64,000 nt of DNA from Neolentinus lepideus HHB14362 ss-1 (Eukaryota > Basidiomycota > Agaricomycetes > Gloeophyllales > Gloeophyllaceae), in the NCBI GenBank assembly GCA_001632425.1, contig KV425648.1, forward strand, positions 1-64,000, written 5' to 3'. The position numbers were made by a program, and so were the translations under genes. This document shows positions 43,824-54,398 of the stretch, one piece after another. Position 1 is the first letter of the stretch. Each line of letters begins with the position of its first letter. A model generated the notes under the pieces. The model worked only from the letters and a program-made list of their open reading frames with translations. It had not been told where the DNA came from and did no database searches.

Positions 43824-46417
43824 TCACTGACCAGTCCCAGACCTACCTCGGGGCTTTTTCGGCTTCCTTTCCTGTCGGGATCCCGTCCCCTCAACTTGGC
43901 TGGCAGACCGTTTGGATGATCTCTTCAAACCGGTGGTTATGGGCACGAAACTCGGGTCTTCAGGCTTCCAGTTCGGATCCAGTTGATCAGATACTGTATC
44001 CTTCACGGGCCACGGACTTTTCTCATAGGATTCTGCAAGAAATTCAATCATCTTCTGGTGAGTCTCTAATTTCTGAGCCAGCTCCAACGTATTGCCATTT
44101 GGTTGCTTCGGCCGTCCCGACTGAGAGACCAGCGGGCCCTGATTCGACAAAGGAAACCAGTTCAACGGCGCCTGGGCTAGCGGGGGTTCAGAATCAGAGT
44201 CAGAGGCGAGCATGGGCATCTCGTTATCTCCAGCAACCTCAGTAGGGTCTGGAGAGGTGCGCTGCATAGTGTAGAAGGCTCGGAACCACGAGAAGAGCTC
44301 GGTGATGATGGCCTGAAAGGAGGGTGGCTTGAACTCCAACGGTACACGCCTTTGATCCAGAACGGAGACCGTTATCCCATCATTATCTACTATCGCCTTG
44401 AATTTGCCTTGCCCTCCGATGGCATAATGCTTATCGTGTTCGGCCCTATCGAAATAGTTGTGCATGAAGTGTCCCATGCCATCGCAGTTGTGCTTTAGGA
44501 AGCGTATGCCTTCGTAAATCAACACGTGCAAGAAGGACTCAAGATCGTCCTGTAGCTGATGAGGTTTCAGTGGATTATCCAAAAGTCGGGCAGACATAAA
44601 TTGCCAAGTTCCCTGAGAGCACATCAGGATGACGAAGACAAGCCATGAAGTAAGACATCACGCACCGTACGGTCGATTTGCCGAGCCTCTTCGTTACCAT
44701 TACTCGTTTCCTTGGATAGGTCCCAGTCGTTCAAGAGGCCTTTGGTCTCTATCTTCCCATCGGGTAGCGTTTTCCGAACTATCAGAATATTCCCCGCGCT
44801 CACGTCTCTGTGCAGAATATTCGCTGTGTAGTAAGCACCGGCATGGCCTATATAGAGCGGTTATCGTCTGGAGAGCTTAAAAGATGCATATGCTTACCGA
44901 TCAAACAGCCGTGCACGACACGAACCAGATCCCTCGAATTCTCGAAATGATCTAGACTCTGACCAAATTCCTCTACCACAAGTCGGTAATGTATGTGAGA
45001 CTTCATTGGGTTCGGTTCGTCTGCTTTCGCGACCCAGATGCCTTGCGTCAAGGTACCTTGAATGACCACGGCGGTGCCTGCTGCTCCTTTTGTCTCCGCG
45101 TTGATTACATCTCCATCACAAACCAGACTAGGCACGTGAGGCACATCTTTGGATTTGAGGAGGCCGAGGACGGCACCCTCCTTCACTATGCCTGGGGCGT
45201 CGACACGCCAACAGTCCTTAAGGTACACCAGCCTTTCACCGTCTATGTCCCAGGCAACGTAACCGCGTGTTCCTCGGCCAGCCATCCCGTCAGCGACAAA
45301 ATGAGGTCTCCCGACTAAGAAAAAGCGAGCATTCGTAGGGGTGGAGCATGGCGTGGAACTGGAGTCGCTGGTGAGTGGGACGGCTCTGGTAGATGCGCCC
45401 TCAACCGGGACGTCGACCCTGAGTTTCCACCACGGCCACTTCTCCATATCCTTGCACGATGCCTTGAAGTATCCTAACTTATAGCTCTCCTCGCTTTCAG
45501 CCTTCCGCTGCGCCTCCAGCACCAGTGCATAGTCGGCACTACCTTCTGTAATCATTTCTGCAGAGAGGTCGTGTCCTTGCTCTGAACGAGTAAGATTATT
45601 GAATCGCCAAAAGAACTCGCACAGTAACTCTGACTTCTCGACGTACTGAATCCTTTCGGTAAAGATGGCTCCCGCGCGATCCCAGCGAAGTAGCCGGAAA
45701 CTTTCCCCGAGAACCACAATAGAGAACAAATGGGTGCGATGTTGACGTGCAAACATAGCTGCAGCATAGGCAGTGATCTGTCCTCGGGCGTCTCTCCGCT
45801 TTTCGGCCGTTGCCTCCACCGACTTCTGGCCCTCAAATTCCACAAAAGGATCGCATTGGTTGGTCATCCCTTGAGTCTTGCATTCAGCATATAGGGACAT
45901 ACGATCCCAGCGGGGTTTAAGGGGTTCGCCCTCCCTAATCCTCCTGGGCGCATAGTCCTTATGATACAGGGCCAAATCCGCCTTCAGCCTTCCTCGAACC
46001 AATTCCGAGTCGTTTTCATCGAAAGTGTTTGGCGTTTCGACAAACTCATATTTCGGACATAAACCACCTTCAGTTACGCAGTTAATCTAGGCTACGGGTC
46101 AACGTGGCACGACAACATAGGGAACAGTGTCGTTCACGGACTTACAAATTGCTTCATCAGAGTATCTTCATCCTTTAGGTCTTTCTCAACAGACTTGAAT
46201 GCACCTTCGTGAGGGGGGCAGTCGCCACAGCTTGTACTCGGAGGCAGGCAATTGTCGAGGAAGTCTCTGGCTTTCATATACAAGAATTCGCCGTACATTT
46301 CGGATGCGTGATAATTTCAAAGAGCCTCGGTGTCTTCTTATGTGCAGCAAATGTATTCCTTCCGGATTGCTTGCCTTTCACGGGAGAGCTCTGCGAGACG
46401 GATGTGTTAGAGGGCAT
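43824..46417 (-). CDS. Fungal-type protein kinase (FunK1)
   Basis: The firm exons are 43824..44612, 44666..44847, 44898..46086 and from 46146 up to about 46270, all in phase. The N-terminal half has FunK1 features: YAECKTQG, RRDARGQITAYAAAMFARQHRTH and VVLGESFRLLRWDRAGAIFTE. The catalytic loop is HRDVSAGNIL (residue pattern HRDxSxGN), followed by LLNDWDLSK and the QFMSARLL activation-segment part. A Ser/Lys/Arg-rich tail follows. FunK1 kinases are a large basidiomycete-expanded family linked to multicellular development. The first exon is unclear: a frame from the ATG at 46417 runs in a different register from the exon starting near 46270, so either a tiny intron is missed or a frameshift removed the original start. 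Confidence 0.85.
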
Positions 46418-48719
46418 GATGACAGTGAATAATGACAAACTGGTCGTCAACCTATGTGCGATATTCTCCCTTATATCAATTGCCGATGGTGTGGCAAGAT
46501 GAACGATGCCTGATCAATTAGCCGGTAATGGTGGTGCTCTTGTCCACACGTGCAAGCTTCCTCACGATCACGAAACGCTCGACGTGGCATGAACCAGTTT
46601 TCAGGCAAGATATCCTGATAATACCGCATGACAAGCCGCAGTTAAGTTATACCAGCGCAGCAGTTCAGAGACTATACGAACGAGAGGTTGCACTAATTTC
46701 TCGATTTAGGGTATGGTCGCGTGTGGCACGATTCGAACAGTGAGCGTGACCAGGTCACGATTGCGGTGTATCACGTGTGAAGACACGCCCGCTGTTGAAC
46801 GCACGCGTTCGCCTCGTGGCAGCGACCACTGGCCAAGAACATTGTACCACAGCTCGGTAACAAAATCACTCGTATTGGAATCTGATGCACGGACCAGATA
46901 CAAAAACAAAGCCAAAGTAATACTTGTGGTGAGGCAACTTTGTGAAGTCCATGCCACTTCTTAAACATTCTGAATGACTAGCTTTGAGTATTATCTAACT
47001 CAATGTTCCGCGGTATTCACTGAGAATGCACGACCAGTCTCAAATGATCCCATTTTGAAAGGAAGCAAAGCTAAGTATCCATGCCGTATACGGTTCAGAG
47101 CGAGCGTCTACTCCTCTCTCTCAGAGGATATACGCAGTCGCAACGTTCTCGCTGCGCGTGCTTTATGAGAAGCTCCGCATATGATATTATCGAGGGTAGA
47201 GAATGGTTAATCACAGGGAGTGGTACTACGGAAGACCGCGCACTGTGCGGTCTTTCCCAAGGCCTCGTCATTGATGACTCTAATGTATAGGTCTATCTCG
47301 TCTTGATCCTCAAGGCGAAACAAAGTAGTCAATCTTCGCACAACCTCATCGTTGTCACCTGATTCTTCATCCGCACCTACGGTCCCACTCCTCGACAGCC
47401 CCCGGCCGCTCGAGTCAGCGACGAAATTGTCATCCCCGGCGTGGCGAAGCGACCCATGACTCACGGACGGCACCCAACTTCCGGGAAATGCGTCCAAGCA
47501 TATTATGAGGTGCTGCCACAATATCCTCTTTGTATGAACGGGCTAGTTATCGTACTTGTGTACAAGGTTGAAAACATACAGAATAAACGCATCGCATTGC
47601 CGGAAGGATGGCGCCATGTAGTCTGGTGTTAGCTTTTCTGTCAAAGGCTATGAAAATCTATGTTGATGTCTTATGATAAGTGTGACGGTTAGTACTAGAA
47701 GGCTTTGTTCGGGTGCTCCCTACCGCAGTGGGGCGCTGTGCGAGTAGAGACGCCTCGTGTCCTTGAAAGGGCACAGCCAGAGAAAGGACTTACATCGACG
47801 CCTGCCAAAAGAATGCATCCCTCGGGGAGTATTGGACTGCTGCGCGCAATCGTCGCGGCGATAATTGCAGGCAGACGGCCCAGATCGTCTGGGAGGCTTC
47901 CGGGAACTACCCTTTGATGGAAGAGATAGGTTCATGCCGCTCGCTAGAGACACGGGTAGAAGAGACGTTCGCTCGTGACAACGTAAAGTCAACGTGGGAT
48001 ATGAGCTTCGACGTAGACACCTTTATTGGGCAAGTTGCGTCGGATAAGTGTATGTCGCTGGAGATATTCTGATGGGAGGCAGCTTAGTCCGAAGGTGTTC
48101 CGGTGCAAGTGTCCAGACAACTTGAACAGAGTCCTCCTTTATTTGCCATCGAGCAATTTGGGGACAACCATGTTGAGTGCGGACCATCAACACATGACTG
48201 ACAGACATATAAAAGACAGCGAAGGAAAATGCCACCAGAGCAACCGTTCCACACGAAAGAACAAGCTTGATAACGACTATGGGTACTTTCATATCCAAAG
48301 TAAAGCAATGAAGCTCGCCAGTATAGACAATTGGTGCTCCAGAAGAAATGATGTTCAGAGGCAAACGATTTGGAGCGAAAGGACAGTGACTGGAAGCTTT
48401 GAGCGTCTGATCGTGTCTAGCCTTAAGAGTCCGACCAGAAACCAGGTGTCGTCAGTATTATCGCGAGGCAACTTATATTACAATTGCAGAATGCGTCGAC
48501 CAGCCTGAGTATTGCTTGCAATTTACCAACGACACAGACGCATGCAACATTGTTGAGGCCGAAGGATGTCTTCCAGCCCGAGAATTACACTAGGAAGACA
48601 AGCGAGAAACTAGGCCCAATGTGTGCAAGTCGGCTAGTCCCGGCCCGGGGACCCAAATTCGTTCGGATCGGACCCACTTCCAGCCCGCAACAAATCCTCC
48701 CGCACGCCACACAGAAAAG
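46418..48719. other. 2.3 kb without a supported gene
   Basis: Frames up to about 160 codons occur on both strands without recognisable domains. The reverse-strand frame 47207-47521, with an acidic stretch (LEDQDEIDLYIRVIND), is the most protein-like and may be an orphan exon. Confidence 0.4.
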
Positions 48720-49377
48720 ATGGCTGGTTTAATCGCAGCGCTGTCCTCAGCAGTCGTCTCGCTCTTCATCTCCGATCCACAGTCCAGTGGCAACTATTCA
48801 CCCTCGCGCGATGATATACTCCAAGTCCGCACTGTCCTACTCCACCATCTACCCATTGAGCTCGTTGATGCTATCCTGCACCTAGCTGAGTATTACAGCT
48901 GTGTACGTGCGGAACAAGATGCGGAGATGGTTTTCAAGAGCAACTCCTACTGCTACGTCCAGACGCCGCCTGTCTCCGGCCTCGTCAAGAGAGTGGAGAT
49001 TGTCATCGAAAGCCATGACCAGGGGTGGAGCAGTTACCCAGAAAACTGGGGATCGTACGATAACAGCTGGACTTGGTTTCGAGGAGTTATCAGAAGACAA
49101 GATGGGTCCAGCGGTGGAACTTGGGACATCGCTCGGAACATACACGCGCATCAAAAGTGGCAGATACATACCATCGTATGGGAGAAGCCCGAAGACCATC
49201 CGTTGATGCGGGAGCTAAGAATGGGCGACATGATAGAAATATGGCCAGAAGCAAGGTTCGCTGTTGATTAGTTCCTTGACGAGTACTATGGAGACTAACA
49301 TTAATATGTCGGCCAGGTATCCTGGCTGGGTAAACTATGTCCGACACGCTTCAGTCAAGATATTCTGTTGGATCTGA
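48720..49377 (+). CDS. Conserved small fungal protein of unknown function
   Basis: join(48720..49255, 49317..49377), 597 nt, 198 residues, one 61-nt intron in phase. Signature parts are HHLPIELVDAILHLAEYY near the N-terminus, ESHDQGWSS, WDIARNIHAHQKWQIHTIVW, RELRMGDMIEIWPEARYPGWVNYV, and a short hydrophobic end. Proteins with this series of motifs are widespread in ascomycetes and basidiomycetes as uncharacterised proteins. The first part resembles a degenerate F-box-like helix, the rest a beta-rich ligand-binding-like domain. No catalytic residues are apparent. Confidence 0.75.
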
Positions 49378-49953
49378 TTCTGCGGTTAGAGTGCTGGCGC
49401 GAGCGCTTGTCTCTGAAATTTGGACCCTGGGCGTTTATCGATGGGTTGAACTCATGCTTTAGTTCCGTATATACGGTGCAGTCTCATGACTGCTAGATGA
49501 CTAGTCTTCATTCTTGGACCTACGACGAGACTCGACCATGGGCACGTATTGGCTTTTGTTCCCGGAACCCATCTATACCCGCCCATCCATATTGTAACAT
49601 ACCACATCATCCTTGTTGTATTATTGTATTGCATGACTTCTCCCGATCTCGCTCTTTCATTCAATACATTCTGTACATTTTCCCTCAACATGGCCAGCGA
49701 GTGTGCAGGACTGGTACGGACATGACTATAATATATCAGAGCCCCATTTATTAACGCCCAACACAAAGGGAGGCAGGACTCCAGACACTGCAAATATTTC
49801 ATCCGCTTTGACAATACTACCGAGTGTCATGCTGCACCGCCCGACGGTACACAACTAGTCCCAACCCCATAGTATCGAGAAGGGAGCTGCAGCCGGAATT
49901 GTAGGAGCCCATTTGATTCCTTGCGCTATCACAGTACTACGACCTGCAGCTGT
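49378..49953. other. No gene seen
   Basis: Intergenic sequence before the C2 protein; no clear element. Confidence 0.5.
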
Positions 49954-51507
49954 ATGTCAAACGTCGGGAATCCCTTTGGCATTGCGACTATGTTGGAGCA
50001 CGCGCTGGACAACGCCAAGGATAAGGCCCACGACGTTAAAGGGATGGCGAAGCAGTATGCGCAGGAGAAGGACTTGCATATATCCTATGTGGACCTGGAA
50101 ATCCAGTTCATAGGCGCGTCCGGTCTGCCGAAGACGGACCTCACAGGGCTCAGCGACCCTTATTTTGTGGCTACCCTCGATGATAAGATCAAATTCATGT
50201 AAGTTTTCGTATTTTTAGCTTCTTTAACGCTCAAATTAAATTGCATGTAGATCGACGGTGCAACCGTACACACTGAAACCGGTGTGGAACGAGCTGTGGA
50301 AAGTGAAGAACGTACCGGTGCACGCAAGTCTGAACGTCCAGGTGCTTGATAAAGACGATGGCACTCCTGTCGACGACTACATTGGCAAATTCTCGACCAG
50401 TGTCTCTCCTGGTCCCAAGGAGGCCGAGATCGAAGGGCCCCTCCTCAAACGAAACCGAGGCACTTTCTGGTTAAAGGTACGTTGTATGGTGTATCACTAG
50501 ATGCAACGAGCGCCTATCTGATTAACCCTACAACTACAAGATCGAATCAACACCTTCGACAAACGATCCACAGTCACATCCGTATGTCTTCGACGGGCCC
50601 ATCCGGTACTCGCGCCATTTCTCGCCTCTGGTGGGCCGACTCACGAATATCAACGACGAGCGACTCTACTGCACCTGGAAGATGTACATCAAAGGTGTTC
50701 ACTGTTAGCCTTCCCATTGTACCTTGCGCTTACCAAGACCTCAAAGGCGTCAGCCTCTTCTTCGGCGATCGCGTCCAACACTGGAACGTCAACTACAAGG
50801 CCGCGCAAGCGATCTTCCAAGGACCCGCCTCCCCAGCCGTCCGCTCGGGTATCCAAGCAGGCCACCGCATGCTCTACGCGCGGAGCACGAGGAACGGCTT
50901 CGGCGTCATCAACGGACCAGAAGACATCAGGGCTATCCTGCACGGCGGGAACCGCCGCGGTCAGAACGACAACCGCTTCGAACATCGCGTCAAGCCCGCC
51001 GTGTACACGTACGTCATCGCCGTCGAGGACGACTCGTTCAGGTTCTCCGAGACGGGCGCCGCGTTCTTCGTCGACTTCGCCTCGAAGCACGCGCTGCACA
51101 GCAACTGCGCCGAGGCCGTGCGGTACAGCGGCGAGTTCCATCCTAGACCTAAAGGAGGTTGGGAGAACTTCAGTGACGATACCCCAGACACGGAGACGGA
51201 GTGGGAGCTTGTTATCGATAACAACTCGGGCACATACGCGCCGGACAAGGCCCTTCTCCCCGACCTCAAGGCCCTCTTGGAGTACAACTTTCCTGGTTTC
51301 AAGATCTTCGCGCTTGACCAGAAGGATCCCGAATTGGATCAAAGCAGAGAGGCTTGCCGAGCTTACGCACTCCGTCATCGTGGCGTGAAGAACACCGAAT
51401 TGCAGCCTCATACAGAGGTAGGAGAGCCGGTGTTGTCCCACGAGGTCGAGACGCAAGGCAACCATGCTCCAGGCGAACCCTATGCTGCAGGCGGTCCTTT
51501 GACATGA
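49954..51507 (+). CDS. C2-domain protein
   Basis: join(49954..50198, 50251..50476, 50541..50694, 50738..51507), 1395 nt, 464 residues, three introns of 43-64 nt in phase. Residues about 45-150 form a C2 domain: VDLEIQFIGASGLPKTDLTGLSDPYFVATLDD, then KPVWNELWK and NVQVLDKDD, with Asp residues placed as for Ca2+ binding. The remaining ~300 residues (HWNVNYKAAQAIF, GINGPEDIRAIL-like, FRFSETGAAFFVDFASKHALHSN) form a second conserved globular part I cannot name. C2 domains direct proteins to membranes in response to Ca2+. The ATG chosen is the first that precedes MSNVGNPFG; the frame is open slightly upstream. Confidence 0.8.
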
Positions 51508-51837
51508 TTCTGTGCTTAGTGTCTTGAAAGTAACTATACCCTATCTATGATAACATTGCTTACCTTCTAGCGTTTGTTGTTTGTTCTACGTTTATCACTT
51601 ATCTGATGCTTACGATCGTATCTGTTACCCTATATATCTGATGTCAAAAGAATAGCAATTGAGCGAAAGCACATAGGGTATAGATAACATGCCACTATGA
51701 AATACAATTAAGATGCAAAGCCTATAGAACATGTTGATAATGTACAGCTGTGATTGTCTTCTCATCTGGAACCTAGTAAAGTCGAGGGTCAGTCACCGAA
51801 GCGAGCAGACCGCAACGGTACACTCACCATTAGATCA
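51508..51837. other. Convergent 3' ends, no gene
   Basis: AT-rich, no feature recognised. Confidence 0.5.
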
Positions 51838-54042
51838 TTAACCATCAAAACCATTGTCCAAGTCCTCGACAGTGATAGCCTGTGAAAGAGACGACGGTCT
51901 GCTCCGGAAGGGGTTTGCCCTCCTATTAGTTAATGGCCTGTATGACTCCCTCCTCTTAAATACCATCTTCGCCACCAACTGCTGCACACTCGTGAAAACA
52001 CCGCCATGCCCACAACAGTCCCGATGTTTGCCCTTATGTCCGTGCCGATGTCCAGAACCATGCCCATGCCAATGCTCAACCTCCATCCCCGCCGGCCCCG
52101 CCATCTCCGCCACCTTCAGCCTAATCAACGCGCCAATCTCCCTCCCGCGCTCCTTCTCCTTCTTCCGCACGCGCTTGGCGACCGCCTGGCTGTCCTTCTC
52201 GTCCTTCAGCTCGCGCCGGAGCTCGCCCATCGCGTCGAACGCGACGAGGTCCTCGCTCTGCCGGCTATTGTACGTGTACGTCAGGAGCGCCTTGCCCGTC
52301 TGCGCCACGCGCGCCGCGAACGCGGACTCGATGCTCCGGGCGCGGCGCTCCAAGGCCAGCAGGCGGCCGCGCAGGGAGACGATCGCGAGGACCTCGGGAT
52401 CAGCACGGAGCACCAGGGGTATCGATGCGAGCGCCTCTTGTTCGTCGTCGCGCAAGGACGAGGGGTCTTCACCCGGCGGATGCAGGAGCAGCATACCGCC
52501 GTCGGATTGCATAGCTGGATCGAGTTCCGCGCTTGAGAATGGCTCGGAGGGCGGCAGCAGCTCTTCGTCCGTCTCCACACCCGGTAGAGAGAGGAGAGTC
52601 TGTCGAGGTGAGGCATACTGCGGGGGCTGCACCTCCTCGGAGCCAGAATAGGAAGGGATGGTGCCGAGTTCGTCTACGCTATCGAGGTCCGGAAGAACAG
52701 CAAAGGTTCTTCGTGACGGCGAATCGAAAGCGGCCAGGGGCGTCGGACAATAAGGGCCGTTGATATCAAAGTCGGGGTCCGGGAGTAAAGTAAAGGATCG
52801 GCGAGAGGGTGATGATGGGGGACTTGATGATGAGGAAGGTATCGAGAGCGGAAGGGGCATCGGAGGCAGTGATAGAGAGGTGGTGAACTCATTTTCTTCT
52901 ACAGGCATCGTGGACTCCATGCTACAGAATGATTCGTCCGAGTCTAGACAGGCACGCAGACGTAATAGCGGACTTCTTGGCAACTGTGACGGTTGCTCGC
53001 GGTTGTCGCCGGAATGTGAACCCTCTATAGAGCATGAAAAGGGTTCCATCTCCACGTCTGACTGGACATATGTATCTGTCCCGTATCCGTAATTCGAGTG
53101 CGATGAAGTGCCGTGATGTGGCGGGTATAGTAGATCGTCTTCTGGCAAGTCCATAGACATCGACCCAGGGCGAGGGGATTCTGGTGGTTGGAGCAAATCC
53201 TCATCCAATCCAGCGTCCGACCCAAACAAGTCGCCACCGGACGACCAGCGCGGAAAGGAGTGCAAATCCGGCTGGCGCGACCTCCTTGCCTCCCACGAGC
53301 CTCCTTGTTCAGAGAAGTCCTCAAACGGCGGAAGAGAAGCAGATTGCATGGAAGGCGAGCGGATATCATGAATATACCCAGGGTCGGACTCGAATTCCAT
53401 CGGATCCTGGAGTATGCAGCCCAGCTCCGACTTGGATGACGAGGGGAAGTGCCACACGGGAGACACAGGCGTGCGCAGTTCCGGCGAGTCTAACGTAGAC
53501 TGTCGTTCCATTATCGACGAAGCACGCGACCGCGATGATTGGCCAAACTGCGATAGACCGGGATCTCCTGTATCTGGTAAAGATTGACTGCCCAAGGGGA
53601 CTGTCAGAGGAGGAGAAGGAGGCGTGTGATAAGACGACGCGTCCGGGTGCATCACTGGAGGACAAATACTGTGATTGAGAAGAATGTGGTGGTGTGGCGC
53701 TGATGCTGGGTGGATGTGAGGCAAAGGCACGGTGCGCTTGAAATGGGACCCCGTCAGTGGCGGTGAAGGTAATATACAAGATGGATTAGTACAGAAGCCC
53801 TTCTGAGCAGCTGTGGGCCTCGGGCTTTGTCGTAGATCAATGATGTCGTTGGCGTTTTGGACGTTGTCGGATTCACAGGAAAATCCACATAGATCAAGAG
53901 ACGTAGACGGTTGGCGATAGTAAGACGTATCGTGTCCCGTGATAGAGTCGTAGAAATGTGAAGAAAACTGCAACGAATTCGACTCTGGTCGCGCTGCGTG
54001 TTGAGTGTTCGGAGGAGCAGAACCAGAAACGTCTAAATCCAT
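51838..54042 (-). CDS. Large Ser/Pro-rich protein with His-rich segment
   Basis: One continuous open frame of 734 codons. The first ~520 residues are disordered, rich in Ser, Pro and acidic residues. Residues about 540-650 are helical and charged (LRGRLLALERRARSIESAFAARV, AMGELRRELKDEKDSQAVAKRVRKKEKE), probably a coiled coil. A His/Gly cluster HWHGHGSGHRHGHKGKHRDC near residue 665 may bind metal. A short conserved-looking tail (VQQLVAKMVFKRRESYRPL) ends the protein. No catalytic domain is seen and the function is unknown. The long GC-rich open frame with protein-like composition makes it a real gene; shadows on the other strand were dismissed. Confidence 0.75.
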   Translation of the reverse strand: MDLDVSGSAPPNTQHAARPESNSLQFSSHFYDSITGHDTSYYRQPSTSLDLCGFSCESDNVQNANDIIDLRQSPRPTAAQKGFCTNPSCILPSPPLTGSHFKRTVPLPHIHPASAPHHHILLNHSICPPVMHPDASSYHTPPSPPLTVPLGSQSLPDTGDPGLSQFGQSSRSRASSIMERQSTLDSPELRTPVSPVWHFPSSSKSELGCILQDPMEFESDPGYIHDIRSPSMQSASLPPFEDFSEQGGSWEARRSRQPDLHSFPRWSSGGDLFGSDAGLDEDLLQPPESPRPGSMSMDLPEDDLLYPPHHGTSSHSNYGYGTDTYVQSDVEMEPFSCSIEGSHSGDNREQPSQLPRSPLLRLRACLDSDESFCSMESTMPVEENEFTTSLSLPPMPLPLSIPSSSSSPPSSPSRRSFTLLPDPDFDINGPYCPTPLAAFDSPSRRTFAVLPDLDSVDELGTIPSYSGSEEVQPPQYASPRQTLLSLPGVETDEELLPPSEPFSSAELDPAMQSDGGMLLLHPPGEDPSSLRDDEQEALASIPLVLRADPEVLAIVSLRGRLLALERRARSIESAFAARVAQTGKALLTYTYNSRQSEDLVAFDAMGELRRELKDEKDSQAVAKRVRKKEKERGREIGALIRLKVAEMAGPAGMEVEHWHGHGSGHRHGHKGKHRDCCGHGGVFTSVQQLVAKMVFKRRESYRPLTNRRANPFRSRPSSLSQAITVEDLDNGFDG

Positions 54043-54191
54043 CTTCGTATAATAGAAGTGTGCCTAGCCGAGACGCCTCGCTGCACGCCAGAGCATCAAC
54101 ATCAACAACATGGTCAGTACGCCCTTTTACATAAGAGCAGAAACCGGGACAAAAGGGAAGTGCAGCTCACCACTATGCCGTGGTTGCGATG

Positions 54192-54398
54192 TTAAATTGA
54201 AGCCTCCGCCACCATGGGACTATCCCTCGCAGCACGGGTCTCGTCGTTCACAACGGCAACAACGATGAGGACAATGGTCGCCAGTATCAAGATGGAAGAG
54301 ACAGCGAATGGCTTCAAGCCTCGCTTCCAGATTTTGAGCGGTTCTGCATCGCGCGACACGAGTCTGTCTTCTCCGCGTGTTTGGCCGCTCCTGCCCAT
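54192..54398 (-). CDS. Possible small single-pass membrane protein
   Basis: From an internal ATG at 54398 the frame gives 68 residues: a basic, polar N-terminus, one strong hydrophobic segment (VSSILILATIVLIVVAVV), and a short polar tail. The composition is typical of small tail-anchored or signal-anchored proteins, and I do not recognise the family. It lies about 150 bp upstream of the large Ser/Pro-rich gene on the same strand. Unspliced and short, so chance cannot be excluded. Confidence 0.4.
   Translation of the reverse strand: MGRSGQTRGEDRLVSRDAEPLKIWKRGLKPFAVSSILILATIVLIVVAVVNDETRAARDSPMVAEASI

Noticed and set aside
47207..47521. 104-codon reverse frame with acidic stretch
   Set aside because: Protein-like texture but no family, no neighbouring exons; kept only as a note in the region entry.
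50689..51465. Reverse and alternate-frame ORFs (258, 223, 140 codons)
   Set aside because: Shadows of the GC-rich last exon of the C2-domain gene, which is supported by in-phase introns and C2 motifs.
51854..52651. Forward frame of 265 codons, Ser/Arg-rich
   Set aside because: Antisense shadow of the 734-codon reverse-strand gene.
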